From assembly GCA_014058105.1 (NCBI GenBank), contig JACGCM010002493.1, positions 1,178,001 through 1,242,000 of the forward strand: a stretch of 64,000 nucleotides of DNA, in the 5' to 3' direction. The DNA is from Kingdonia uniflora. Lineage: Eukaryota; Streptophyta; Magnoliopsida; Ranunculales; Circaeasteraceae. A model generated the notes under the pieces. It saw only the letters and a list, made by a program, of their open reading frames with translations, did no database searches and had not been told where the DNA came from. This document shows positions 1 to 11,732 of the stretch, in pieces. Both the position numbers and the translations under genes were made by a program. Each line of letters opens with the position of its first letter. The first letter of the stretch is position 1.

Positions 1-2870
1 AGTGAGTAAAGTTACTCCTTCAGAGGCGGGGAAGAGCTTGTCGTAAAGAAAATGACACGAGGACGAGGGTAGCTCTCGTACTAATGCCCAGGCTGCGGCC
101 AAGTTGAGAGAGCGGGAGAAAAAATACTGCATGATGGCTGGGACTAATCTGCAACAGCTCGATAAAGTATATCAAGAACACACTTTTGATGTATGTGTTA
201 AAATCTTTGATGTGTTATATTTGGAATATGATCTGTTGTGTTGAACTTGTGTTTTTGTATTGATCGCTCTCGATGCTAATGAAGGGGGCAACTAAGTTTA
301 TGAACAAGAGGAGTCAGGAGTTTGGAGATCTTACTCTGAGGTTTGATGCATAATCGGCTCGTATAAGGGAGCTTGAAATTGAGCTCGAGCTAGTAAAAAA
401 GAAGAGCGGTATACATCATTGTCCGAGCATGATAATATTATGTCACGATCATGCGATGCATTGAAGACGGAAAGAGATTGTTTTGTTCAATCTTATTACT
501 CTTTTGGGCTGACTCATGCTGATGTAGAGCTGGGTCGATCTGGCAGAAACAATGAGATAGACTTTCCTACAGAGGTAGAAGGTGAAGTTATGGCTGATGT
601 TGCTGATCCAGCCAATGTATCTGCTACACCAACTAAACCAACTGTAGCTACTTATTAGACATTGAATCCTCCATCTGAGGTAGAAATCAACATGAATCCT
701 TAACCAATCTGTAGTATTTTGTTTCAAACTTATTCTGTTCGTTTGACTTTGATGAGGTTGTACTCTGTATGGTCGTAAGACTATTAATTTTGATAAATGC
801 CTTTTAATATGCTATTTTTGAATATTTGTATGATAACATGATATTTGTAATCTCTGTAGGAGGTAGATCGAATAAGAAAAACTATTTCTGACCTGGAGAG
901 ATCGTTAGGTAGAGCGAGGGATTCGGTAACTCGTATTCAACAGGTATTAAATAGAATTGAGTATGAAAGAAGGCAGTTTAAATCTAACTCAGAGAAATTT
1001 TTTAAAGAATTATATGACCTCCAGTGTAGATATGCTAAGATAAAAATAAAAATGGATGAGGTGTTAAGAAAGGAAGAGGAAATGGGGGTATTAGTTCAAA
1101 AACTGAAAGAGTTGACCTATTTTATTGACCCAAGTGATAAAGCTAGGTGTCAAAGTCTGTTGATAGCTCTGACATTATATTTTGAGGTCAAAATAGATAG
1201 TGAACGGGGTTTACAAAAAGCTTATATAAAGCTTTTAATGGAAAAGGGTGTAGTACCTGACCCAGCTAGAGTAATGTCTCTAGCTCAAGAAGCATGCAAT
1301 CGTCATAATGTATATGCGAAAAATGTTCAGCACGAGCTGGGGTGTCCGTTATATGGAGTAATGTAGAACCTTTACATAATATTTTTGACTTTATGTAGGA
1401 TCGAAGGGCAATGAGGATCATGTTTTTTTAGGATAAGAAAAAAGCAAATAAATGTTTAACAAAAGTTAGAGGGTGAGTTAAAGAAATTGCAGGATGTATT
1501 ATCGCAACATATGGAGTAAAATATGTCTTCAGCGACGCAATTGTCAAAAGAAGTAACTGTTCGAAAGAAGGTAAAAGTTGATGTGAGGGCTTTAGGTGTA
1601 TTGCAAAAAGAAATGCGCAAGCGTCTGTGATTGATGGAGCATCTGTATCTGTCACAAGCAAAAACCGCAGCACGAACGTTATGTAGAAAGTGTGATTGAT
1701 TTTTATAGAGGGGATGTGGCAAGGGTAGGGAACGAATTTAGAAAGTTCATAACTGATTGTGGGAAGGATTTTGATGTGGAGAACGCAAAAGTAGAAAATA
1801 TGTGGTTTACAAAAGATGAGAAGGAGAAAGTTGTTGAAAAACCCAATTCTAGGTCGAAAGAGAATATCTTAGAAGAGGACGAGAAGGAAGTCAAGAGCCT
1901 GATACCTTATTTACGATGAAAGCAACGCCGACAGAAAGTGGTGACCTTTATATCTCCTATAGATGTTCAAGTAAAGAATTTAAAGAGTTCAAAAGATAAG
2001 GGGCAATCCTCTCGTAACTCAAAAAAGCGAAAGTAGATTAGTTCAGTTATTTACCTAACTTGCATGTGCATTAGTTTTTTGTAAGCTATTTTTGATGTTC
2101 AATGAAAGTTGTTCTCTGTGATGACCATATAAATAGATCAATGTACTGATATTACTTAAATATAATGTTTTTGAGTAAACTTTTGTTCACTGTGATATAT
2201 AATCTGTTTGAATATGTAAAGTAGGATAAATGTTAACTGTTGTGACAGGTCAAACTCGCTGCTATTTAGAGTCAATGTGACGCATTACATATTCAAAATG
2301 AACAATTGAACACTAAACTAACTTTGTGTCAGGGGGCACTAAAGAGTTCTATTAAGTTAGAAAAGGAAATGAAGGTGAAGAAATCAAAATAGCAAAATAC
2401 AGTAGTTAGTTTGACTGATAAATTGTAAAATAAAGAGACTGAACTAGCAAGTGAGATAAGAAAGAAAGAGGGATTAAAAGAAGTTATAAAAGAAAAGGAT
2501 ATGAAAATTTTGGGTACTTCAAGACAAATTAATCAACAAGGGGCGGAGTTGACATCTGCGCGAACTTAAATTACAGAGATGACGGTAGTGTTTGAGAAGG
2601 AAGTAAATAATGCAAACGATTTATAATACTAGATAAACATGCTCAAAGCGAAGAGATTTGGTGTGCGAACAGCTATCAAAGAGGTAAATGATCGTGCTTG
2701 CAAATTTAAAGTATTGTGGTATGTGACGAACATGATGATAAAATAGATAGAAGAGGCCTACAGTGAACAAAACGAAACTATAAATAAAGATTTGATCACG
2801 ATATGTACTTTAGAACATAACGTTTAAACAATGAGTGCATTTGGAATCCAAGCGGACCTCTGCTTGTTAG
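1..2870 (+). pseudogene. decayed coiled-coil coding region, unrecognised
   Basis: I do not recognise this. Several short open stretches lie on the + strand (419-658, 1052-1366, 1692-1919), separated by stops and by intron-like junctions such as an acceptor ending CTCTGTAG near 860. Translations are rich in K, E, L and R with heptad-like spacing, for example SDLERSLGRARDSVTRIQQV near 890-950 and EIRKKEGLKEVIKEKD near 2455-2515. This indicates long coiled coils. From 2250 to 2830 the frame is still readable but broken by many stops. It could be the tail of an old transposon protein or of a host coiled-coil gene. It ends where copia pol begins to be recognisable. No start codon or promoter could be fixed because the 5' end lies outside the window. 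Confidence 0.4.
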
Positions 2871-2887
2871 CATAATGCGAAGTAATA

Positions 2888-3092
2888 CAATTGAGCCTGT
2901 CAGTTATAAATGGAAAGGTGCGAAAACACGATTAACTCAGAGAGATAATTTGGTCAAGGCAAGATAGTTGCCCATAAATTTTTTAAGAGATCTGACATCG
3001 ATTGCAATGTGACCTACTACCCGGTTATGGATGCTATAATGTTTTGGTACTGATTAGTCTGTCAAGTTATCAAGGACAAATTAGACATGCGT
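2888..3092 (+). mobile_element. Ty1/copia pol fragment, part 1
   Basis: The translation resembles the start of the copia reverse transcriptase: IEPVSYKW, then a KAR...VAHKF stretch (usual form KARLVAQGF), then VTYYPVMDAIMFWY, then KDKLDMR. The copia family usually reads YSPVMD, then LDMRLMDV. The frame breaks off at LDMR and resumes at 7776 with LM.VNTIYLYGKLDTNIYMK, so the two parts are one gene split by the element at 3093-7770. Several in-frame stops show it is dead. The 5' half of the copia element (LTR, gag, protease, integrase) is not visible upstream. Confidence 0.75.
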
Positions 3093-6000
3093 TATAATGT
3101 CCCAGATTTTCAGGGTATATATATTTTTATTATTAAGTGTTATTATTATTATTATGCATATATTGTTATTCGTTGAACTTCCGCATATAATCCTACGCGT
3201 TACACATTTTCATATTATCCTTTTTATCCATTCCGCATCCATTTATTCCTTTCGGTTAAGTTTCAGGTAGTTATATTCCTTTTCTGGGTTTTAGGTGTTT
3301 CGGTGGCTGTCAGGCGGTGGAGGTGGTGTTTAGACCTTGGGAACCCCAGTGTGGGCTGGTGATAGTGTTTTATGGTGGTGTGGTGATGTGGATGTGATTT
3401 CGGGGAATCGTTGGTTAGACTTGGATTTCTGAGGTTTTCCACTGATAAATTCCTTTATTTTTCCATTAGATGGATTCCTTTTACCAACTGTTAATTTTTG
3501 GACTGCTTATTTATGTTCGGGCATATTTATGTTATGATTTTTCCCTCTGTGTTTGTTCGAACATTTGTGTGTTCAGACAACCAAGTTGGATCTTTTGAGC
3601 TACTCTCGAGCGCTGGATTTTACCATGAGATGAGTGTTGGCTTCCCCTATATAAACACTTCATTTCATTTTCAAATCATTTTCTTCTTTTTTTCCAAACT
3701 GACTCCAACTCTTTCTCTTCAAACCGACTCCAAAGAACCCTTCTCCTCCCTTCAATCCTTCTTTTCCTTTACTTTTGGTTGGTTTGGAGCTTGAGTTAGC
3801 ATCCCCTATATCCTGATTTCAGTTCTTCAGAGGGTATGATTTACTGTTCTAGAGAGAGAAAGAGAGGGCTACGTTTCCATCATCGATTCACCAATTTGGC
3901 GCCGTTCCCTCGCCGGTTACAGCCGTTCCCTCTGTGGAGGAGTAATTCCCTATTTCCTCTTCCTAATTACAGATTTGATTCCGGTGTTGGTTTGGGTTAT
4001 TGATGGGATGATTTCAGAGTTTATAATTGTGGAGTTTTGGGGTTTATGGAAGTGTATCATTTATTGCAGATGTTGGGATGATTTTGGGGTTGTGTTTGAT
4101 TGGGGGATTTGGGTGTTCGGTGGTGGATTGTTGGGTTTTGATGTTGTTTCGGAGAGGGCTGCCTGAACTGGCGATTTTTGACGTTTCGGTTCAGATGTTT
4201 ACTTCACGTAGTTGCTGATTTTATCCGTGAATGTTTAGCGAGCTTCGCTAACGAAATTGCTGCCTTCGTTGCTGCTATTCTAGAGGAAGGGTTAGGGCTA
4301 TTTTAGCGCCCTTTGAACACCAGGTTCATGATTATTAGGCAGATGATTCGATGGGCTTAAAGTGGTATATCTTAATGCGTTGTGGGTGATCGGAGTAGCG
4401 TAGCGTAGCGTGGTGGATTATGGATTTTACTGCAGTTTGGGGTACTGATTCGAATGTGGCACCGATCTAAAACGCAGTTTCGGGCAGGAATCCTTTGTTG
4501 GAATTACGATTGGGTTCCGGGTCTTGATAGTGGTTGATATTGTGGTGTTCCTGGTCCTTTCCGTGATTGATTTGGAGTTCCGGAAGTCGATTCGCAGAGC
4601 ACATTTCTGTTGGGGTGCTGTTTGGACAGTTTTGCCGAGATTGCCGTTCGGAGCGTTGTTTTGTCAGGCGAGTTTTATCTTCCTTAATAACTAGACCATT
4701 ATATTGATTTGTGAGTTATTGTATCACATAGTTTTTCATGTTTATTACCGTGATTATGCTAGTATATGGGTTAATTTCTTAGGACACATTCACGGGTTAT
4801 CCGTTTGGCATACCTTAGGCGAGAGTACTTAAGGGTTTGATAAGTTAGTAAAACCCGAGTTAGTTGTAAGTTTAGTTACTAGATAGAACCTGTAGGTTAT
4901 GTTTAGTCATAGGTAGTTATTCTCAGTTGTCGTCGATGTGACGATAACTCATGAGATTCCTCTTAGACCGATTTCATTTAGGGTGGTTATCACAGATATT
5001 TTCTTCGTTGAGGTTGAGAATAAAGGCATTTCTCAGTGTGTTGCGACGCCTCAACATCGCTATATATATATATATATATATATATAGCGATGTAATATCT
5101 TGAGTGTGGTATTGTTGGTTAGTTAATAGGGTGCCCCGCTTGTTTCAGGGCACTAGTAACTTGGTTTGACGATTAGTAGAGATGTATGGATGGCTTGTGG
5201 TTTAGCCGCCATTTCTCTGAGATAGTATAGTTCTCACCTTATAGTATAACACCTTAGTTGTTTAGGTTACTGGACTTGGTTCCAGGGTAGTCTTGGGGCG
5301 ACATAGCTTTTGTAAGTCATGGTCTTCAATTCGGAGCTCGTCCTCTTGCCTACTATTGTTTTTATAAGTCTTAGAACTAGTCTAGGTGTGCTCTATGTTC
5401 TCGAGGCCTGGTCCTTGAGCACTGTCGTTGTGATTGGTGGTTGTTTGGAATGTTGGATTCCATGTGGGAGTGTGGTATCTCCTGGACTGTTAGTTGTTGG
5501 TGGTGAGCAGACGGCTTCTCCGTGGTGGTTGGTCGTAGATGTTGAACTTCTGATTGTTTGCCTTAGGATTGTTTGTTTATTGTGTTGTGACACTTATTGT
5601 CCTCATGATTCTTAGAGCTAATAGAGCTTACCCGTAAGCCTTATTTCCCTGGGATGAGGCTGTTAGGGCTGTGTTCCTTTCTGTCATCTAGGAGGCAGCG
5701 AGACAGTATGGCTCAATGAGGTCCGCGGCTGAGCCAGGTAGTTTATGAAGTTGTACTTCACCCGAGATGTTAAAATGCGGCTGAAACCTCCTATTGAATC
5801 CGGTTCTTGTACATCCGTGTTGGAGACTCATGTACATGATTAGGAGGATTGTGAGGCAGTTCTGTTATTGGGGATTATTGAGTACTTGTTGGACACTTGT
5901 AGGTCACCCCATGAGTACTAGTCTGTGTTAACAGCTAGAGTACTTTTGTACTTGATTGGTAATCATATTGCTTTGAGGAATCTTAGAGACTGATGTTGTT

Positions 6001-7770
6001 TAGATGTCGTGACGGTTAAGTTGCTATTTCATCTAGGCTTAGATGGTGCAACTGAGTCACAGGTGGGCATCTGTGTTAGCTTTGGTTGCCACGCTCTCAG
6101 GCAAGTGGTTATCCTATTATGTTATGGCTGTGTTAACAACAGTTGTGTTTTAGTCTTTTAGATTTTTTACTCACATCCATTGATAATATATACTCTCCTT
6201 ATCTTATTGCGATTGGATACATAAATAACTCCGCATCGGCTTACCCTCGAGAGGTTCAGGGATTCCTTAAATCGGGTTAAAATAGAAGGTGGGTCCAGGA
6301 TGGATACTATTATACCTAGTCACCCATTCGGGAGTGTAGGATGGTATAAGACAGTATTTACAATCCTGTACAGGGCTTATCCTGGAGGTTGAAATGCCTC
6401 AGAATGTATATATAGTTCAGATGTTTGCTCTGCAGGATTTGATAGATTGATGTAATATCCCCATAGTCTGGTTGAGCAAGTGCAGTACATTGTACCCTTG
6501 TATCCAACAATATCTGGTAAGGTAAATCCTTTTTCAGCAGTTGTTAGCCCACTATAGTCTTGGGGGCTAGCCCTTTGGGTTGACATCGCTAAATTATTCA
6601 TCATCATCATCATCATCAAGCATATCATTGCATCTCTGCATACTTCCAATTCGTAGGTTCTTCTAATAGAAATCCTTAACCCTTTCTGCATTATGGTTAA
6701 TATAGAATCTTCTACACTTGGGATAATCATAAGATTATCTCTTTCCATCATATCATCATCATAACATATCATTGCATTGGGATAATTATGGGATTATCCT
6801 AGTTCATCATATTCTTCTCCTCTTATTTAAATTCCTCTTCTCCTAATTGATTTGCAGTGTAATTAGATTCATCTTCTTTCTGCATACTCATCTCCTCTCT
6901 GCATTTATTTCCTCCCTCTTCTGTATATGAGTAATTTATTTGGTTAATTAGTCTGATTGGTTGCTGTGAGCTTTAGGCTAGTTTTTGGTTGTGGGCGATC
7001 TCGTTTAGCTTGTGATAGCTTCGGGGTTGTGCCTGATTAGGGTTTGAATAACCTGGTTGGATGGTGGTTGACCAAAGGTAGTTTACCCTCGTATGTTAGT
7101 GTATTCCTGAGGTAGGTTAGTTGCGTATGGCGCTGAGGGCCACAGTAGTGATTATAGTGTAGTTAGTAGTCCTTGGGACTGGAGTGTAGTTATAGTCTTA
7201 ACACTCATTTTACTCGAGATATGTATGTATACTTATAGTATAGTTACATATAATCATTAGACTAGTTATATACCTATTAGATACCTATTAGACATTCTTG
7301 GTATTTATATATATATATATATATTATTTATCGTTAGATATTATTATGTCTTATTATCATTATTTATATTCATCTCATTGGTTAGTGTAATCGTTTAGCT
7401 ATTCTTGGGAGTTAGTGAGCTCGTTGTTTGCTCACTCTCGCATCCCCTTTTCAGTGGCAGGTTGTTTCAAGTTTTAGTTATTGTTGTACTGATCTTTGGG
7501 GAGCTGAGTTGGAGCTTCATTGTCCAATTACTACTGTTGGGTTTACTGCGTAGAGGTTTGCAGAATCTTACGTTTAGATATTGTTATCTTAGTCTTCCGC
7601 TGTTTCTATTTTTCCTTATTACTCTGTTGTGATACTATTGTGAATGACTGAGCCAGAATTTGCCTACAGGTTGGTTGTTCGTGGGGCAAATCTTTGGATT
7701 CCCCGACCTGCACATCCTCAAATCTCAGTGATTGGTCTAGCTACCGATTACTGGATTTTAGGGCGTGACA
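3093..7770 (+). mobile_element. solo LTR (about 4.68 kb) inserted in copia pol
   Basis: The segment begins TATAATGTCCCAG (expected TGT, here TAT) and ends GGGCGTGACA, the typical end of plant Ty3/gypsy LTRs. It is flanked by a direct repeat TGCGT at 3088-3092 and 7771-7775. Removing it and one TGCGT rejoins the copia reverse transcriptase reading, which is strong proof of insertion. A TATA-like CTATATAAACACTTC near 3648 followed by a pyrimidine-rich leader fits an LTR promoter and R region. No gag or pol motifs and no second LTR copy were seen inside, so recombination between LTRs is the simplest origin. Short ORFs inside (5319-5615, 6377-6772) look fortuitous. A non-autonomous element without coding capacity is the alternative. 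Confidence 0.7.
5054..5093. repeat. 40-bp perfect palindrome with (TA)13 core
   Basis: ACATCGC is followed by 13 TA units and then GCGATGT, so the whole 40 bp is self-complementary. It sits inside the solo LTR. It could extrude as a cruciform or fold as an RNA hairpin. A microsatellite that expanded inside a pre-existing inverted repeat is the likely origin. Confidence 0.9.
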
Positions 7771-9047
7771 TGCGTCTGATGTAAATACCATATATCTATA
7801 TGGGAAACTAGATACAAATATCTACATGAAGCCACATGGGGAGGTATAAGCTTCTGGAAGCAATTAAGCCTGACACACGAGGTGTGTACGTGATAAAATT
7901 GGAAAAAGTTATTATTAACTTAAAGCAATCAGAGCCAATGAGACATAGTAAGTTCACTGAGTATTTAGAGGTAGAGGATTTTGCAAATATCCTTATCAAT
8001 CCATGCATTCTTATTTAGAACACAGATATTAGCTTCACTCATCATAACAGTGTACTAAATTATTTGGATATTATTAGAACTCCAGAGGAGATCGCGAGAG
8101 CCGTCGAATACCTTGGGAAGAAATTCGAAATATAAGACTTTGGGAAATCAAGTAGTGTCTTGAATTGCAGATCGAACATCATAATAGTAGCATACTCATA
8201 CACCAAGTAATATGTATCTAAAGAATTATCTAACACTTCAATATGGATATAGCACACGGTGCTAAGTCATTTATTGCGCGTCTATCACTTGGGTATGGAC
8301 AACGACATCTTTCACCATCCTAATGGGGGGAGAAACTCTTAGGGTTGTGATGCCATAGCTAGGAGGTGCTTTGCTATAGGTAACTGAGTATACTAAACCC
8401 GATTACTCATTCGTAGTGAACTGTTTGCTCAATTACCATAGTTCTGCTCCTACCCAAAGGCATTGGAGTGAGATTATACACATTATGAGGTATCTAATTA
8501 GTATGAAAACTGGGGTCTGCTCTACTCAAAATGTTAAATGTAAAAGAATAGAGTACACCGATACAAAATACTTCTCAGACCCACATAGAGGCCATTGCCA
8601 GATGGATTATGTGTTTATGTACGGGGATACATAAAGATTCTTGGAGATCGATGAAGTAGACGGCAGTAGCTGCACCTCGAACCATGAAGATTCTTGTACT
8701 TCTTGAAGCTGACAGGGAATGATGGTTACGCTCTAAGATACATCAGCAGAAGTTGTGGCATGTTTTATCCAAGATAAATCATGGGCTATGTATGAAGACA
8801 ATTTAGCTTGCATCATTCAAGTCAATAACGATTTATCAATGGTGACATAATGAAGCACATTTTAAAGAAGCCATTCCATCCTTATAAATTATAAAAGGCG
8901 AATGAGATTGGCATTATTCAAGATATTTTAGAAGACATCTTTGCAAACCTATTCATGAAGACTCTTGCACCACTTACGTTTTAGCAGCTAGTACACGGAA
9001 TCGGCATGCATAAGATTTATTTATCAATATCTCAAGAAAATAGATCT
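7771..9047 (+). mobile_element. Ty1/copia pol fragment, part 2 (RT and RNase H)
   Basis: It continues copia pol after the solo LTR. Seen in order: YLYGKLDTNIYMK (reverse transcriptase), a stretch RTPEEIARAVEYLGKKFEI near 8070-8135, then FAVNCLLNYHSSAPTQRHWSEIIHIM at 8410-8490 (family: FAVNLLARYSSAPTRRHW), SDPHRGHCQMDYVF near 8575-8620 (RNase H), and YEDNLACIIQ near 8790-8825. Many stops and frameshifts are present. It is interrupted at 9047 by the Athila element; the copia 3' end resumes at 35478. The YVDD catalytic box is not preserved in readable form. Confidence 0.8.
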
Positions 9048-10162
9048 TGATAGACACGTAATATTTAGGTGTACAACTCCTAAATTTATATCTACCAAGT
9101 TATTTATTAAATAAATGTGCTACTAATAGTGTTTTTGCTTGTATTTACAGAAATCAGACACATGATAAGCAAGTCATACATTTTTTCGATTTTCAACAAA
9201 GAACTTAAGGGTGATGCACTCCAACAATGATCCTCATTTGAAGTTGTCAACCAAAGTCCCATAAAAGACCATTAAAGATAATTTAATATAAAGATTATTC
9301 TCATGAGTTGTAATATATATGCATGGTCTAAGGCATTGTTTAGGGGATTTTATATTAATGGTGATGCTTTGTAACCCCCATCCCCTATACTCTATAAATA
9401 GGAAGGGAATCCTACCCATGAGAGACATCTTGAAGAGTGTAAATCAAAGTTCATAACAATAAAAGTTTTACTTTCTCTTTTCTTCTTATCTTTTACTTTT
9501 TTTTTATAATAGTAATATAACGACGATCGAAGGGACACGTAGCTAAACTTCTTGGCCAAGGCTAGATAAAACTCCATCCCAATGTAGACTAGTTGTAGAA
9601 ATAGCTTTAATTTGAGTACTCTTTCTCTCTCTAGGCTCAAGTTCGAATCCTTCATTCCTTCGTCCTATGCTTGACCATAACTAGGATTTGGAGGAATGAT
9701 GAAACTAATCAACCATCTTGTTTGACCATAACAAGCTTGGTTAAGAACATGGAGAAGCGAAAGTAATTCGCCTTCCTTAACATGACCATTATTTTGTAAG
9801 GCGGTTTATCGAGAATTCTCAAACATTAATTTACCATCCATTATGAGTATCGTGTATACCCGACCAAGGATACATGGTATGGGAATTAATTAGTACTTTA
9901 ATTAAAGTTACTTTGTCATGGGCTACAAAGGAGTGGAGTGGAATCAATGCCATAGTTTCTACTCTAATTTATCTTGAAATTTGTTTATTTCTCCTTTTCA
10001 TTTTAAAACCTACACAAAAAACCATTCTTATTGGATAAAATTAGTAGCTCAAAAAATAATCCGCACCTACAAGTCTCTTGGGATATGACCCCACTTTCTC
10101 TTGTACTCAGTGATACACCGTGCACTTGCGGGTCTTTAAGATGCCAATTTTTATATCTATCA
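9048..10162 (+). repeat. 5' LTR of Athila-type element
   Basis: It starts TGATAGACACG and ends ...TCTATCA just before the PBS. It matches 34367-35477 along its whole length, including the TTATTAAATAAATGTGC stretch near the start. A promoter-like CTCTATAAATAG lies at 9390-9401, followed by a poly-pyrimidine stretch. Short ORFs inside are not genes. The preceding GATCT is the target duplication. Confidence 0.88.
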
Positions 10163-10168
10163 AGTTTT

Positions 10169-10184
10169 TGGCACCACTGCCGGG
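10169..10184 (+). other. primer-binding site of the Athila-type element
   Basis: TGGCACCACTGCCGGG lies six bases after the LTR end. It is a mutated form of the TGGCGCC...CCGGGG site used by many Athila-type elements, complementary to a tRNA 3' end (tRNA-Asp is the usual assignment). Two or three CG to CA or TG changes look like deamination of methylated CpG. Confidence 0.75.
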
Positions 10185-10671
10185 ACTTGAAAAGTTACGC
10201 TTTAGTTTTGGAGTAATTTTTTTTAAGCCAATTTTTATTTCTCATCTTTCTTATTTTTATTTTTATTTTTTTTCGTGTTTTGGATCTCACGGTCACTTAG
10301 TACAAACATTAGATATTGTTTGAATGTTTGTTGATTGGTGCATGTGGGTGAATTGTTGGTGTTTTACTGTAGCAAGACTTGCACAATTTGATTTGGTGCG
10401 TGATTAGTTCTTGAGACGATAGTTTTGGGTTTACAAAGTGAAACATAAAAGAGATATTGGAGATTTGAATAAGACTTATTTCTTATTCCACCTTTGGACA
10501 GTTACAAAATCTTTGTTTAACTAATTGTTTCAGTCTCATTTGTCTTCATTTACAAGACTTTAAGTCGTTGCTTAGAAGCTAGAGTTATGGGCTTACAAAC
10601 ATTACTTCATGTGGTTACAATACTTCCATATTGTGTTTGGAATTTGAGCATTACTTGTTTACATGTGCTCA
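10185..10671 (+). other. Athila leader, non-coding
   Basis: Untranslated leader between PBS and the LINE target site; AT-rich. I see no coding region or recognised signal. The reading frame at 10587-10991 crosses from leader into the LINE and is not a gene. Confidence 0.6.
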
Positions 10672-10686
10672 TAGACATATCGGTTT

Positions 10687-11717
10687 TCTTATGCAAACTC
10701 CACCTTCCATTCCTTGGGAAAAAATCGGGAAACTCAAAGTACCCTTCCGCATTCAAGTTTTCTTATGAAAAATCCTCCAGAACGGTATCCCAACCAAAAT
10801 TAACCTTTGGCATGGTTACGAAGACTGGGATACAAACTGCCCCCTGTGCGGCTTGGAAGAGCAAACCACCACCCACGCTTTATTCTTCTGCCCTAAGATT
10901 TGTGATATATGGTTCGAGTCCGAACTCTATCGACTTTAGAAACTGGAGATACTCAGAATCGATTCCTCTTATTCTCATTAGAAGTTTTTAAACCCATGGA
11001 CGTGCCGCTGATTTTTTGTCTTTTTACAGCTCTTTTAGCACCATTTCATTTGTTATTGGGGACAACAGAAAGTCGTTAGCCTTCAAGCAACGTACACAAT
11101 CGACGAGGGACATTCTGCGCAACACAAAAAAACTCTGCACCATCCCTAATACTCCCTCGTACCCTCTCCTCACCATTAGGCAAACTAAGACCCAATACCA
11201 GGTCCAGGAGGGATGGCACATCATCAACGTGGATGCCTCCTGGACCGCCCAAGATAAGCCTGGGGGGTCGGGTTTTACTATTAAAAATCACTTAAACTTT
11301 TTTGTCTGTGCAAGATACGATCAGGCCAGAGCAGCCGACGCTGAAGAAGCCGAGGCGCTCTTAGCGCTTAGAGGATTGAAGGCTGCACGGTACTTAGGTT
11401 TACAGAGGATCTTGCTTTTGTATGACTGCCAGAGGATTGTTCAAGCTTTCAGAGAGTGGTCAGAGGATCTTAGTTGGGGAGCTCTTATCATTTTTACGGA
11501 TCTGAGAGCAGTGGCTGATTGGTTTTTTAATTTTAGATTCGAACATGTTAACCATAGATGGAATGATTCAGCTCATATTTTAGTAGCTAGGGGAGCTGGT
11601 TCCCCCTTGTCTTTTCGTTTTATAGGCCAGGAGGCCAATAACTATGTAACTTCTCTGTCCCTCCCTCGCGATTAGGCTAGTTATTTCATCCTCTTCTTTC
11701 TTTTGCCTAAAAAAAAT
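10687..11717 (+). mobile_element. 5'-truncated LINE (L1-like) insertion
   Basis: It is bounded by a 15-bp direct repeat TAGACATATCGGTTT (10672-10686 and 11718-11732) and ends in an A-rich tail (AAAAAAAATT). Both are hallmarks of target-primed reverse transcription. Only the 3' end of the pol ORF is present: a zf-RVT-like motif CPLCGLEEQTTTHALFFCP near 10830-10890, then an RNase H domain. Removing it restores a continuous Athila leader. Length is about 1.03 kb, against several kb for a full plant L1, so it was dead on arrival. Confidence 0.88.
11016..11675 (+). CDS. LINE-encoded RNase H domain (C-terminal pol remnant)
   Basis: An uninterrupted 219-codon frame. It carries a type-I RNase H fold of the RVT_3 kind found at the C terminus of plant L1 pol proteins. 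The acidic residues are visible in order: INVDAS (D, about residue 73), EEAEALLALRGL (E, about 112), LLYDCQRIV (D, about 135), and HRWNDSAHILVARGA (D, about 186). The domain would cut RNA in RNA-DNA hybrids. The upstream zf-RVT part is in another frame with a stop, so this is the surviving end of a truncated pol. The ATG at 11016 is only the first in the open frame and has no sign of being used. The intact frame suggests the LINE is younger than its host Athila element. Confidence 0.75.
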   Translation: MSFYSSFSTISFVIGDNRKSLAFKQRTQSTRDILRNTKKLCTIPNTPSYPLLTIRQTKTQYQVQEGWHIINVDASWTAQDKPGGSGFTIKNHLNFFVCARYDQARAADAEEAEALLALRGLKAARYLGLQRILLLYDCQRIVQAFREWSEDLSWGALIIFTDLRAVADWFFNFRFEHVNHRWNDSAHILVARGAGSPLSFRFIGQEANNYVTSLSLPRD

Positions 11718-11732
11718 TAGACATATCGGTTT

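Noticed and set aside
6377..6772. 131-codon minus-strand frame with a run of Met
   Set aside because: It arises from an ATC/TCA repeat inside the solo LTR and has no domain signal.
10587..10991. 134-codon plus-strand frame
   Set aside because: It crosses the LINE insertion border, so it cannot be an ancestral gene.
11016..11675. Host RNase H gene
   Set aside because: It lies inside a LINE bounded by a 15-bp target duplication and an A-tail, and follows a zf-RVT remnant.
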